A stretch of 64,000 bases of DNA from Brucepastera parasyntrophica (GTDB lineage: Bacteria; Spirochaetota; Spirochaetia; Treponematales; Treponemataceae): positions 2,906,739 through 2,970,738 of the forward strand of contig NZ_CP084606.1 in NCBI RefSeq assembly GCF_022376835.1, given 5' to 3'. A program made the position numbers and the translations under genes. This document shows positions 37,461-47,424 of this stretch, one piece after another (the first letter of the stretch is position 1; each line of letters opens with the position of its first letter). The notes beneath the pieces are model-generated. The model was given only the letters and a program-made list of their open reading frames with translations. It did no database searches and was not told the origin of the DNA.

Positions 37461-38264
37461 ATGAATTTATCTGAAAAAAAGAAGTACCAGTACGCATTCT
37501 TTGATTCGGGGCTCGGCGGTCTCCCTTATTATATCCAGCTTAAAGCCAGTGCACCGGAGGTTTCCTGTGTGTATCTTGCGGACAGCAGGCATTTTCCTTA
37601 CGGAAACAAAACAAGGGAAGAGGTTATCAGTTATGCCTCCGAAGCCGCGGATATCATTATCGGGCAGTTTTCGCCTGAGGCAGTTATTATTGCCTGCAAT
37701 ACAATTTCGGTGGCGGCCCTTGATGTTCTCAGAAAGCGGTTTTCCATACCCTTTATCGGGACTGTCCCGGCAATAAAAAGGGCTGCCGAAATATCGGAAA
37801 ACAGAAAAATAGGACTTATGGCGACCGAACGTACCATAAATGATCCCTATACTGAAGAACTCATACGGAACCATGCCTCAGGATATGAAATAGTAAAAAT
37901 GGGCGAAACCGACCTTATTTTCCGTATTGAAACGGGACTGATAACAGCTTCCGCGGAAGAAAAATATGCGGCGGTTTTGCCTGCCGTAAAAAAAATCCTC
38001 GATGAGGGAACCGATACTATTGTGCTTGCCTGCACCCATTTCCTGCATGTCCATGAGGAAATTGAAAAGGCCGCGGGGCCTGGAGTATCAGTGGTTGATT
38101 CGAGGGACGGTGTTATCCAGCAGGCCCTGCGGATTGTGCCTCCGAAACCCGGAACACAGACAGAAAGTATGTTTTACCACACCGGTACCATTTCCGGGCA
38201 GATTGAAGCCTATTACCGTGAATGCGCCGGACGGGCCGGTCTCGCCTGGGGAGGCAGTATTTGA
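37461..38264 (+). CDS. murI: glutamate racemase
   Basis: 267 residues (family 255-285). It converts L- to D-glutamate for peptidoglycan. FFDSGLGGLPYYIQLKA is the substrate loop; the two catalytic cysteines are in IIACNTIS and LACTHFLH, and YGNKTREEV is the conserved PYG block. SD is AAGAGG. The last codons overlap the TTG start of rsgA. Confidence 0.95.
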   Translation: MNLSEKKKYQYAFFDSGLGGLPYYIQLKASAPEVSCVYLADSRHFPYGNKTREEVISYASEAADIIIGQFSPEAVIIACNTISVAALDVLRKRFSIPFIGTVPAIKRAAEISENRKIGLMATERTINDPYTEELIRNHASGYEIVKMGETDLIFRIETGLITASAEEKYAAVLPAVKKILDEGTDTIVLACTHFLHVHEEIEKAAGPGVSVVDSRDGVIQQALRIVPPKPGTQTESMFYHTGTISGQIEAYYRECAGRAGLAWGGSI

Positions 38265-39196
38265 CAGAGGGACTGGTGCTGTGCGGCACAAACAACCAGT
38301 TTGAAGTTGAAACCGCCGACGGAACGGTCAGGCTGTGTCCCATAAAAGGGAAAATACTAAAGGAATCAAAAGGATATTATAATCCTCTTGCGCCGGGCGA
38401 CAGGGTGCTTATTGAACCTGATGAACAGGACAGCGTCCGAGGTCTTATCCTGTCCCTGCTTCCGAGGGAAAACGGCTTTGTCCGCTGGAACCAGAAAGGA
38501 AAGGCTCCGCAGCTTTTGGCGGCGAATCTTGACCTGCTCGTAATTGTCATTACGCCTGATGAACCTCCGTTCCGGCCCCGGTTTGTAGACCGTGTCCTTA
38601 TCCAGGCTGACGCGGAGCATATTGTTCCCCTCATACTGGTAAATAAAAGTGATCTGGGCTTTCCTGCCGGGATGGAAGACCGGCTTTCTGACTGGGGACG
38701 GCTGGGTTACCGGATTATGACGGCTTCGGCAAAAACCGGTGACCATATACCGGAACTCGCTTCAGTCCTTGCCGGAAAACTGTCGGCCTTTGTGGGGCAG
38801 TCCGGAGTGGGAAAGTCGAGCCTCCTCAACGCGCTCGATAAAAACCTTGATCTCCGGACAAATGTTCTTTCCGAAAAATACGGGAGGGGAACCCATACCA
38901 CAACAAAGGGCAGGCTGATCAGGATCGGAGAAAGCATTTCCGCCGCTTCGGTTATCGATACACCGGGAATCAGACGGTTCATTCTGCATGATATTCCCGC
39001 AAAGGATTTGGCCTTATACTTCAGGGAAATGGAAGACCTGGTGGGAAGCTGCACCTGGGGGCTTTCATGTACTCATGAACATGAATCCGGCTGCAGCATT
39101 CTTAAAGCTGTTTCCGAAAAACGGATTCATGAAGAACGCTATGAAAGCTGGCAGCGTATCCGTGAAGAAATTGAAATAGGCAGCTGGGCGGATTAA
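38261..39196 (+). CDS. rsgA: ribosome small-subunit-dependent GTPase RsgA
   Basis: 311 residues. Start is TTG at 38261, set by GGGGAGGC five bases before and overlapping the murI stop (TTGA). An N-terminal OB fold is followed by a circularly permuted GTPase: NKSDLG (G4) comes before VGQSGVGKSSLLNAL (G1), then TTKGRL and DTPGIRRF (G3). The C-terminal zinc motif is CTWGLSCTHEHESGC. It assists late 30S maturation. Confidence 0.95.
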   Translation: MTEGLVLCGTNNQFEVETADGTVRLCPIKGKILKESKGYYNPLAPGDRVLIEPDEQDSVRGLILSLLPRENGFVRWNQKGKAPQLLAANLDLLVIVITPDEPPFRPRFVDRVLIQADAEHIVPLILVNKSDLGFPAGMEDRLSDWGRLGYRIMTASAKTGDHIPELASVLAGKLSAFVGQSGVGKSSLLNALDKNLDLRTNVLSEKYGRGTHTTTKGRLIRIGESISAASVIDTPGIRRFILHDIPAKDLALYFREMEDLVGSCTWGLSCTHEHESGCSILKAVSEKRIHEERYESWQRIREEIEIGSWAD

Positions 39197-39197
39197 A

Positions 39198-39296
39198 TAT
39201 ACTCCCTTAATTTACGTTTCTGATATAAAGTATCAGCTGATACTTTATATCAGAAACACGTACAATCGGAAATAGTCAAATAGATTATTTGACTAT
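39198..39296 (+). repeat. double-hairpin intergenic repeat, copy D
   Basis: Begins two bases after the rsgA stop: TATACTCCCTTAA, large hairpin TTTCTGATATAAAGTATCA/TGATACTTTATATCAGAAA (19-bp arms), link ACACGTACAATCGGAAATA, outer hairpin TAGTCAAATA/TATTTGACTA. It is the best paired copy. Confidence 0.9.
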
Positions 39297-39338
39297 AATA
39301 AACAGGATGGTCTGTTTGCAACAGTGATTATGGAAGCT

Positions 39339-39470
39339 ATTTCAAAACTGAGAAAGTTTTGAAATGGCAACCCTTAGATGTAACAAAAAAAACTATTTCT
39401 ATCAGATATAAAGAAATAGTTTTTTCTTTGAAAAGCTTCTTTCAAAGCTAACCGAGTTTTGAAAGAAGCT
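39339..39470. repeat. three successive perfect hairpins before mutS2
   Basis: Hairpin 1: ATTTCAAAACT/AGTTTTGAAAT, loop GAGAA (39339-39365). Hairpin 2: AAAAAACTATTTCT/AGAAATAGTTTTTT, 11-base loop (39387-39425), with A and T tracts like a two-way terminator. Hairpin 3: AGCTTCTTTCAAA/TTTGAAAGAAGCT (39434-39470). With copy D these fill the 292-base gap between rsgA and mutS2. Confidence 0.8.
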
Positions 39471-39488
39471 CTATGTACAAAGGTTTTT

Positions 39489-41980
39489 ATGAATCAGAGA
39501 ACACTTGATATACTTGAATATCCCGTATCCGGGAAGAAATAGCGGGTTTTTGCATGAGCGAGGAAGGTAAGGGAGTGCTGCTTGATTCTCTTCCCCTGAC
39601 AGACCCTGAAAAAATAGAATATCTGAAGCAGCTCGGCAGGGCATGGACTGAATCCCTGAACAGGAATCTTCCCGTAAAGTTTACCGGCTGGCCCCCTGTT
39701 TCGGATCTGCTGCCTCTTTTGAAGGTTGAAGGAGCCTCTCTTTCAATTGAGGACGTGTACGCTCTCGGCCTGTTCTGCAGGGCAGTGACGGAACTGCATT
39801 CCTGGGCAGGTTCACGGCAGGTTTCCGAGCTGGAGGACCGGCTTGGACTTCTCGCAGGAGAGGCGGGGGAGATTCCGGAACTCTCTCAGCCTTCATCAGA
39901 AATATTCAAAATCATCGATACATCGGGAAAACTCCGTGACTTGCCCGAATTGCGGCAGATACGGGAAAAAATCCGGAAAACAAGACAGGACATCGATAAA
40001 CTCATCGGAAAATACACAGCGGACGAGAATATCAAACATATGCTCCAGTCAACCGTGCCGACCATCAAAGACGGCAGGCAGGTAATTGCCCTCCGCGCCA
40101 ATTTCCGGGGCCGCATCAGGGGTCTCGTTCATGAAGTCTCCCAGTCGGGCCAGACTCTGTATCTCGAACCGGAAGATGTTGTGGACAGAAATAATGATCT
40201 TGTTACCGAGGAACATCATCTCGCCCGCGAAACTGCCCGTATCCTCCGTGATCTTACCGCGCGTCTTTCTCCCTTTTATGAGGATCTTGTTTCCGCAGCC
40301 GAAAAAATGGTTTTTCTTGACGGTATAGGGGCCGCTGCGCGCTGGGGCAGGGAGTATAAGTGTATTTTTCCGGAGCCTGCCGGACAGACGCCTTTTCTCC
40401 TTAAACTCAGAGGGGCAAGACATCCGCTTCTCAAAGCAAAGGCTGTGCCGATTGACCTCGCCCTGACACAGGGAAGGCGGACGCTTATAATTACCGGGCC
40501 GAATACAGGCGGAAAAACAGTTACCCTGAAAACGGTCGCCCTGTTCGCGCTTTTAAACCAGAGCGGCTGGCCCCTTCCGGCTTCCGAGGAAACCTTTCTT
40601 CCCGTGTTCGATTTTATCGGCTGCGATATAGGCGATGAGCAGTCGCTTAATCAGTCTCTTTCCACCTTTTCCGGGCACATGAAAAATATCGCCGAAATAC
40701 TTCAGTACGCTACCGAAAACAGTCTGGTCCTTCTTGATGAACTGGGCAGCGGTACTGATCCCCAGGAAGGAAGCGCTATCGCAATGGCTGTCCTCGATGA
40801 ACTTTTAAAACGCAGGTCCATTGTGCTGGTAACTACCCACCACGGGATTCTGAAAAATTACGGATATACCCATGAAGAATGCATAAACGCTTCCGTTGAT
40901 TTTGACCAGAGCACTCTGTGTCCCACATACCGGATCCTTATGGGAATTCCCGGGGAAAGCCATGCTCTTGATATCGCGGCGCGGAACGGACTCGACCTGC
41001 ATATTGTTGAGCAGGCAAAAAACTATCTTGTTGAAGAGCGCGCCGATATCTCCGCCCTGATCCGCGGGCTCACATCAAAACATGAAGAACTCGACCGCTT
41101 TACCCAAAAGAAAAAGGAAGAAGAATCCGTTTTGCGTGAAAAACAACGGAGGGCAGATCTGCAGGAACTTCGCCTCAGACAAAAGGAAGTTGAACTCCGT
41201 GAGCAGGGCTACCGCCGCCTGAGCCATCTTTTCGATGACAGCAGAAAACAGCTTGAAAATCTTGTCCGCGAAATCCGGGAAAATGAACTGACCCGGGAAA
41301 AAACCGTCGAAATGAAAAACTGGATGAGTGATTTTGAAAAACTGGTCGCATCGGAGTCGGAAAGTCTTGAAGCGGCCCGAAACGAAAATGATGCGCGGCT
41401 CCGGGAACTCGCCGGACGGGAGCGGACTTATACCTCTCCGGAAAACCCTTCATCCGGAGGAAGACGCGCCCGCCGGAACAAACTGAAGGATATTCTGCCG
41501 GGCGATTATCCGGCGGAGGAATCTCTCCCGGAATTTGCGCCCGGACTTGAAGTTTTTGCCGGACCCTCCCGCCGCCGCGGGACGCTTGTCCGTCCCGATA
41601 AAAAGGGATCATGGATTGTTGCGGTTGACAGCATGAAAATATCCTTTTCCGAAAAGGATATTCTGCCTGCCCTGCCTTCCGGAACAGCGGAAAAGCTAAC
41701 CGTTGAAATTCATACGGAAATGGATACTGCCGGAAATCCCGTCCTTGAACTCAGGCTGCTCGGAATGCGCAGTGATGAAGCGGTAAAGGCCCTTGAGCGC
41801 CAGCTTGATCTTGCGGCGCTGAACAACTTAAAGGAATTTTCGGTGGTCCACGGAAAAGGAAACGGGGTCCTGCAGGAAGCGGTACAAAGAGTCCTCGGGG
41901 AAAATCCCTCTGTGGCGGATTTTTATTTTGCCCGGCCCGAACACGGGGGAAGCGGAAAAACAATTGTATGTCTGAGGTAA
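39489..41980 (+). CDS. mutS2: endonuclease MutS2, frame broken near codon 13
   Basis: The true start is the ATG at 39489 (MNQRTLDILEYPV). One base is missing near 39526; adding it gives …PVIREEIAGFCMSEEGK and joins the long frame from 39554, for 830 residues. Walker A is ITGPNTGGKTVTLKTV, Walker B LVLLDELGSGTDPQEGSAIA. A long coiled coil runs from about 540 to 660, and a C-terminal Smr nuclease domain holds VVHGKGNGVLQ. It acts on recombination intermediates and collided ribosomes; mismatch repair is not expected. The Smr motif has Gly where HGxGT is usual. Confidence 0.92.
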
Positions 41981-41991
41981 GCGGCCGGAAT

Positions 41992-43501
41992 TTATCTGTC
42001 CAGAAAATCGGTGATAATTTCACCGTGAGGTTTATCCAGGCGGAACCGCGTCTTCTTGTAAATCTGGGTAACTGAAAAGGGTACATGGCAGATTTCAATC
42101 TGGATACCCGGATATATGGTCCCGTATACTTCTACATAGGCATTTTCATTTATATCAATATGCGGAAGATATTCCGTGATTTTATTCATCAGAACTTCTT
42201 TTTTTGTTTGTATTCTTCAATCAGGGCTTCTTTCTTTTTTCGCGTTTCTTCCCTGATTTTTGCAGGGTCTTCCTGCTCTTCCGTATTTTCGCCGTCAAGT
42301 TTTCCGCTTTCTTCGTCGTTTTCCGGCAGGGGTGCCTTCGCGGCTTCCGCTATTTCTTCTCTTATTTTTTGTATTCTGAGCGTCAGGTCTTTTATCTTTT
42401 CATTTGCCAAATCCAGATTCTGCTGGACGGTAAAATCGGTACCGCAGCGGATATAGGTCCCGGTGCCTTCACGGTTTCCGATATCAAACACCTTTATACC
42501 GCCGATTACAATGCATTCCCCTCCGGTAATTTTACCGCCTTCGTTCATGCGGATTGTTCCCATGGAATATACTTTGGAACCTAAAATTCTGTCGCTTACA
42601 AAAACATCGCCGCGGACAGCTACCCGGCAGTTCTGAATAAACTTCGCATACAGGGACCCGCCGACATGGACTGAATTCTTCTTTCTACCTACGATCCCGC
42701 TTCTTACGATCAGGTTTTTTTGCACATTATTTCCGATGCGTCAATGACTTCGCTGGAAACTATGGAACCCTCAGCGCTTACTCTGAATCCTTCCGAAATC
42801 TTTCCGAGCAGCAGAATATCTCCCGGAAAATCGATATTGCCGGTACGGATATCAACGCCGTCTTCGAGGATCAGAAGTTCGACAATATCAATAACACCGG
42901 CGTCAGTTATAACAATCCTTCCGCTTTTTCTTGCAAACAGGCCTTTTTCATGGGGAAACACACTGCTTCCCGCCGAATACATTCTCGGCGCTTTTATGGC
43001 AAAGGGTATAGGCTTGTTATACACGTTCCGGCCGTTTTTTCCGGCATTTTCCGGGACACGGCGGGCGATAGGTTCCTTATATTCGACAAAAATAAAAGAA
43101 TCAATCTGCGACCAGTCGATGCGGCCGGTGTCGAAATTAACTCCGTACTTATAGTTTTTGAATTTTTCCAGCAGCTCATAATGTTCGGGTTCTTCATCGA
43201 CCGGCGGCTGCCCTTTTGCAATAATAACATTCAGGACAGAATGCTTTGAAATTTCAACCTTTTGCAGTTCCTGCTTTATTGTTTCCGTGAGGATGCCGAA
43301 CTGGATACCGTGCGCTTCGAGTCCTGATTTTACCTTTTCCGGAGACAGCGGCGGAACATTCGAAGGAGGAGGATAAAAACTCGCCTTTACCTGCAGACCG
43401 TCCGGGGTGACCGACATTTCCGCCAGCAGACTTTTTGATTTGTCATTACTGTAAATGAGAACAGGATTGTCAATGTCCACAGATTCCTTTATGTCACCCA
43501 T
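41992..43501 (-). CDS. DUF342 (FapA-like) protein, frame broken at two A7 runs
   Basis: Start ATG at 43501 after GGAG. The first part has the FapA N-terminal domain and beta-helix start (RMYSAGSSVFPHEKGLFARK, GNIDFPGDILLLGKISEGFR). It leaves frame at an A7 run (42715-42721); eight A gives MCKKNLIVRSGIVGRKKN and continues the beta-helix and a coiled coil (LANEKIKDLTLRIQKIREEI). A second A7 run (42199-42205) again needs eight A to reach MNKITEYLPHIDINENAYVE and the closing PGIQIEICHVPFSV block. The restored length is 503. Such proteins are tied to membrane or surface regulation; the role is unknown. Convergent with mutS2. Confidence 0.85.
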
Positions 43502-43649
43502 ACAAAACTCCATTTTCAATATCGGCGGATTCTTCCCTTGACATTACCGCTTTCTTTATACATTATAGTTGCATAATTATTCATGAAAAACGGATGGAAT
43601 TGCATATACCGTTTATGGAAATTATTGTCCTGTATATTTATTCAACAGG

Positions 43650-43745
43650 CATACTCCTTTAATGTGAGTTTCTGATGTAAAGAATTAATCAATTCTTTAC
43701 ATCAGAAAAGCGTACAATCAGAAATAGTCAAATATTTGACTATAT
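43650..43745 (+). repeat. double-hairpin intergenic repeat, copy E
   Basis: CATACTCCTTTAA, large hairpin TTTCTGATGTAAAGAATT/AATTCTTTACATCAGAAA, link GCGTACAATCAGAAA, and outer palindrome TAGTCAAATATTTGACTA. The large hairpin has paired changes against other copies (ATATAA to ATGTAA on one side, TTATAT to TTACAT on the other). It ends 24 bases before argR. Confidence 0.88.
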
Positions 43746-43769
43746 ATCACCGGTAATGGCAGGTTAGCA

Positions 43770-44243
43770 GTGAAAGAGCGACTGACACGTCTGAAAAGTA
43801 TAAAAAAACTTATAAAAACATACCGGATTGAATCCCAGGAAGCCCTTCTCGGCTATCTTTCGAGAGAAGGTTTCGCGGTTACCCAGGCCACACTTTCCCG
43901 CGATCTGAAACTGCTGAAAGTCGGAAAAATGTCCGACGGGCATAACGGCTATGTGTACACGCTTCCGGGCGATGAAGAACGCCAGGAATCGGAGCAGTCG
44001 GTTGTTCAGGATTTCCTGCGGGGATATATTTCGGTGGAATTTTCGGGAAATATGGTCGTTGTAAAAACCTGTTCCGGACATTCCGATGTTGTCGCCGGCG
44101 CAATTGACAGTATGGGTTTTGACCAGGTTCTGGGGACCATTTCAGGACGGGATAATTGTGTGTTTATCTGCCTCAGAGAGGGTGTAAGCGGCGATGAATT
44201 CCTCGATACCCTGAAACTCCGGATCCCTGAAATTGATGAATAA
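43770..44243 (+). CDS. argR: arginine repressor ArgR
   Basis: 157 residues from a GTG start with a weak AGGT ribosome site. The N-terminal winged helix reads IESQEALLGYLSREGFAVTQ then ATLSRDLKLLKV, the ArgR signature. The C-terminal hexamerization/arginine-binding domain has VVVKTCSGHSDVVAGAIDSM and VLGTISGRDNCVFICL. It senses arginine and should repress argJBDG at 48.8 kb. Confidence 0.96.
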   Translation: MKERLTRLKSIKKLIKTYRIESQEALLGYLSREGFAVTQATLSRDLKLLKVGKMSDGHNGYVYTLPGDEERQESEQSVVQDFLRGYISVEFSGNMVVVKTCSGHSDVVAGAIDSMGFDQVLGTISGRDNCVFICLREGVSGDEFLDTLKLRIPEIDE

Positions 44244-44414
44244 AATACTCCGCCGCAGAGCAGGGCAGACCTTCGGTCTGGGGTATTCGCAGGTCGCGGA
44301 AGCGGCCATTAAATCATTTCCTTACAGAACCAGCCGAAGGCTGATTAAACCCTCGCCTCGAATAAAAAGGCTGTTTTCAAAAAGCCGTGAAAAACTGAAA
44401 AACAGGAGAATTGT

Positions 44415-45986
44415 ATGATTAACTGGAATAATTTTGATACTCTTAATTCGTATAAAAAAATGCTCTCGCTTAAAAACGCCATTAAGCTGTCCGATGTTCT
44501 TGATACCGGGCGGATTGCCTCATATGCCATGCCAATGGCCGGCGGCTTGACCTATAACTATGCCGCAAAGCAGGTCAATGAACAGATCCTTTCCATTCTC
44601 CAGGAAGTCGCGGAGGAACAGCAGCTGGCTGATAAATACAAAGCCCTGCTTGAAGGTGAAATAATTAATACCGGTGAAGGCCGCAAGGTCCTGCACCAGC
44701 TTGCCCGGGGACAGCATGGCGCGGACGTGATATACAGTGGCAGAAACATGCGGGAATTTTATGTTGAACAGCAGGGCAGGGTCGCGGAATTTGCCGGAAA
44801 GGTCCATTCCGGCAAAATAACCGGAACCAGGGGCGATACCTTTACCACCGTTGTTCAGATCGGTATCGGCGGTTCCGATCTCGGGCCGCGGGCGCTGTAT
44901 CTGGCTCTCGAACAGTGGGCGCGGAAAAACGGCAGAAAACGCATGGACGCCCGTTTTATATCCAATGTAGACCCCGACGACGCTTCCGCTGTTGTTTCCG
45001 GCCTTGATCTCCCGAAGACTCTGTTCATTCTTGTTTCGAAAAGCGGGACCACTCAGGAAACGCTTGCGAATGAACTCTTTGTAAAGGAATTTCTGAAAAA
45101 AAGCGGACTCGATCCTGCGAAACATATGATCGCGGTTACCAGCGAAACGAGTCCGCTCGCGAATAATCCGGGGTATCTGACTTCGTTTTATATGGATGAT
45201 TTTATCGGAGGCCGTTTTTCTTCTTCGTCAGCAGTCGGCGGGGCTGTTTTGTCGCTTGCCTTCGGGCCTGATGTTTTTTCCGAGTTTCTTTCCGGCGCCG
45301 CTGCAGCGGACGCTGCCGCGCTCGAAAAGGATATCCGCAAAAACCCCGCGCTTCTTGACGCTCTTATCGGCGTATATGAAAGGAACGCGCTCGGCTATCC
45401 GTCGACGGCTATTCTCCCGTACAGCCAGGCCCTGAGCCGTTTCCCTGCGCATTTGCAGCAGGCTGATATGGAGTCAAACGGCAAGCAGGTAAACCGCCGG
45501 GGCGAACCGGTCAATTACGAAACCGGACCGGTTATTTTCGGCGAACCCGGTACAAATGGCCAGCATTCATTTTTCCAGCTCCTGCATCAGGGAACGGATA
45601 TTATTCCGCTCCAGTTCATAGGATTTGAAGAAAACCAGGGCGGAGAAGATATTGTTGTTGACGGTTCAACAAGCCAGAAAAAGCTTTGCGCAAATCTGGC
45701 CGCCCAGATTGTGGCTTTTGCGAGAGGGCAGTCTGATTCAAATCCGAACAAAAACTTCCCCGGCGAAAGACCTTCCAGTCTGATTTACGGAAAGCAGCTT
45801 ACGCCGGAGACTCTTGGAGTTCTTCTTTCCCATTATGAGAATAAAATAATGTTCCAGGGCTTTGTATGGAATATTAACAGCTTTGACCAGGAAGGCGTTC
45901 AGCTCGGAAAGATTCTCACGAAGAAGGTTCTTTCCCATGAAATGGACCCCGTCCTCCAAGCCTATGCAGGCTTTTTCGGCCTTTAA
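44415..45986 (+). CDS. pgi: glucose-6-phosphate isomerase
   Basis: 523 residues; SD is CAGGAG. It interconverts glucose-6-P and fructose-6-P in glycolysis. Visible signatures: VVQIGIGGSDLGPRALYLAL, LVSKSGTTQETLANE, GGRFSSSSAVGG, and GQHSFFQLLHQGTDIIPLQF. The catalytic Glu/His region and C-terminal Lys (SFDQEGVQLGKIL) are present. It stands 171 bases after argR with no clear terminator in between. Confidence 0.97.
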   Translation: MINWNNFDTLNSYKKMLSLKNAIKLSDVLDTGRIASYAMPMAGGLTYNYAAKQVNEQILSILQEVAEEQQLADKYKALLEGEIINTGEGRKVLHQLARGQHGADVIYSGRNMREFYVEQQGRVAEFAGKVHSGKITGTRGDTFTTVVQIGIGGSDLGPRALYLALEQWARKNGRKRMDARFISNVDPDDASAVVSGLDLPKTLFILVSKSGTTQETLANELFVKEFLKKSGLDPAKHMIAVTSETSPLANNPGYLTSFYMDDFIGGRFSSSSAVGGAVLSLAFGPDVFSEFLSGAAAADAAALEKDIRKNPALLDALIGVYERNALGYPSTAILPYSQALSRFPAHLQQADMESNGKQVNRRGEPVNYETGPVIFGEPGTNGQHSFFQLLHQGTDIIPLQFIGFEENQGGEDIVVDGSTSQKKLCANLAAQIVAFARGQSDSNPNKNFPGERPSSLIYGKQLTPETLGVLLSHYENKIMFQGFVWNINSFDQEGVQLGKILTKKVLSHEMDPVLQAYAGFFGL

Positions 45987-46009
45987 AACGGAAACGGACA
46001 TGCCGGACA

Positions 46010-46033
46010 CTTACAGGGAAGGCTCCCTGTAAG
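46010..46033. terminator. hairpin between convergent pgi and M28 peptidase genes
   Basis: CTTACAGGGA and TCCCTGTAAG form a 10-bp perfect stem with loop AGGC. It includes the stop codon of the minus-strand peptidase gene. No T tract follows, so termination strength is uncertain. Confidence 0.45.
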
Positions 46034-46939
46034 CGGCGATATTATCAAGAAGTTTTTCCATAAGCGCGAAAGCCTCCGGCGTCAGTGTTTCCGCAGTATC
46101 TCCGAGCGTGTGCATCCGCCGCCAGGTTTCCGGAATAAGAGGGGCCAGCGGTGAGCCCGGAGGAAGCTTTTTATTCAGTGTTATTGCGGCTAGTATTTCC
46201 TTTTCTCCTGAATTTCGGTCTCCCCCTGATTTGAGCGCGAGAAGAAGGGTGCTGGCTTCTTCCCGGGAAGGAGGGTAATAACCTGTGCCGGCAGTCCCGC
46301 CGCTATAAACCCCGCGTTGTCGCTGTAAGGGGTAGGCAGCCTGACCCAGTTTTCGGGTGAAGTTTCAACGGCCAGTGCCGCCGCGCGTTCATGCAGCCTT
46401 TCTATGCGCGAAAAAAGAGTCCCTGAAACCGGTTTTTTTGCTGATGCGGGAATTCCCGCGGTTGACAGTATCAATGTGTCTCCGCAGCCGCAGGCGTCGA
46501 AAACATATATGTCGTCATCCGTCCTTTTCAGTTTTTTCAGTCCGGTCCCCAGAACAAATGACCCCTGTCCGGAAATCCCTCCGGTCCCGGCGGCTTCTTC
46601 CCCGTCAGTAAAAATAATCCTGATATTATGGGAAACCGCCCCCTGCCGGAACGAAAGCAGCCGTTCAGCCAGAGCCATCAGCTGAAAACAGGCCGCGCTG
46701 TTGTCATTTGCCCCGGGAGTATCCGGGGCGCGGTCGTAATGGGCTATAAGGGTTTTCATCCTGAACCGGGGATCATAGGCGCTGTTTTCATATTTCACGA
46801 CTATATGTTTTTTATCTCCCAGTGTAACTATGGAATGTGGAACATCCCTTGCCCTGAGCCAGGCCGAAATAAAACCGCACCGGTCTGTTTCCCGGTCAAG
46901 AAATGAGGTAAAAAGGGAAGAATCTGTTTGTCCGGACAT
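46011..46939 (-). CDS. M28-family zinc peptidase, frame broken near 46265
   Basis: The main part has LIAHYDRAPDTPGANDNSAA (two metal ligands), FTDGEEAAGTGG (catalytic Glu pair), VFDACGCGDTLIL and TPYSDNAGFIAAGLPAQVIT. After ITLLP the frame shifts; one more base in CCCGGG (46262-46267) gives REEASTLLLALKSGG and a further 60 residues to SL at 46011, total 309. The last metal ligand, normally His in SDH, is Asn here (SDN), so activity may be altered. No signal peptide is present, so it is probably cytoplasmic. Confidence 0.82.
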
Positions 46940-47067
46940 GGGTATATCATACCATACTTACTATTCCGCCGCCAGACAGCTTACACTTCTTTTGTTGAAG
47001 TCTTCAAAAAACAGATAGTTCAGGGGAAATTATAGAAAAGAGGATAAAAACAATTCCACGGGAGAAC

Positions 47068-47100
47068 AAAACACCCCGCTGCTCTGCGGCGGGGTGTTTT
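47068..47100. terminator. intrinsic terminator of the RRM gene
   Basis: AAAACACCCCGC and GCGGGGTGTTTT surround a 9-base loop; the minus strand ends in TTTTGTT. It lies 16 bases after the stop and could work in both directions. Confidence 0.8.
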
Positions 47101-47115
47101 ATGGTTTAATTGGAA

Positions 47116-47424
47116 TTAATAGCGATCGTTACTGTATCCGCCGCCGTGATCATTATAGCGGGGACGGGATTCGCGCGGCTTGTTTTCCGCGACATTAACG
47201 CGGAGCCGGCGGCCTTCAAAATCCTGGTTATTGAGACCTTCGATAGCCTTTTCTGCCTCTGCGGCATCATTCATTTCAACAAAGCCGAAACCTTTTGACT
47301 GCTGTGTGTAACGGTCTTTGATAATTGTGGCTGAAACAACTTCGCCGTACTGGCCGAAGAGATTTGTCAGGGCGGCCTCGGTGGTCGCGTAGCTCATGTT
47401 TCCAACATAAATTTTCTGAGACAT
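47116..47424 (-). CDS. RRM-type RNA-binding protein
   Basis: 102 residues: one RNA recognition motif with RNP2 KIYVGNM at residues 4-10 and RNP1 KGFGFVEM near 44-51, then a short Arg/Gly/Tyr-rich tail (PRESRPRYNDHGGGYSNDRY). Single-RRM proteins of this type bind single-stranded RNA and in cyanobacteria are cold-induced. SD is AAAGGA. The leader contains two small hairpins (see the separate entry), so regulation at the RNA level is conceivable. Confidence 0.93.
   Translation of the reverse strand: MSQKIYVGNMSYATTEAALTNLFGQYGEVVSATIIKDRYTQQSKGFGFVEMNDAAEAEKAIEGLNNQDFEGRRLRVNVAENKPRESRPRYNDHGGGYSNDRY

Noticed and set aside
44233-44418. Short basic ORF between argR and pgi
   Set aside because: No ribosome site, arginine/lysine-rich composition typical of random reading, and it overlaps the ends of both genes.
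44520-45125. 201-codon minus-strand frame opposite pgi
   Set aside because: Shadow of glucose-6-phosphate isomerase; no independent support.
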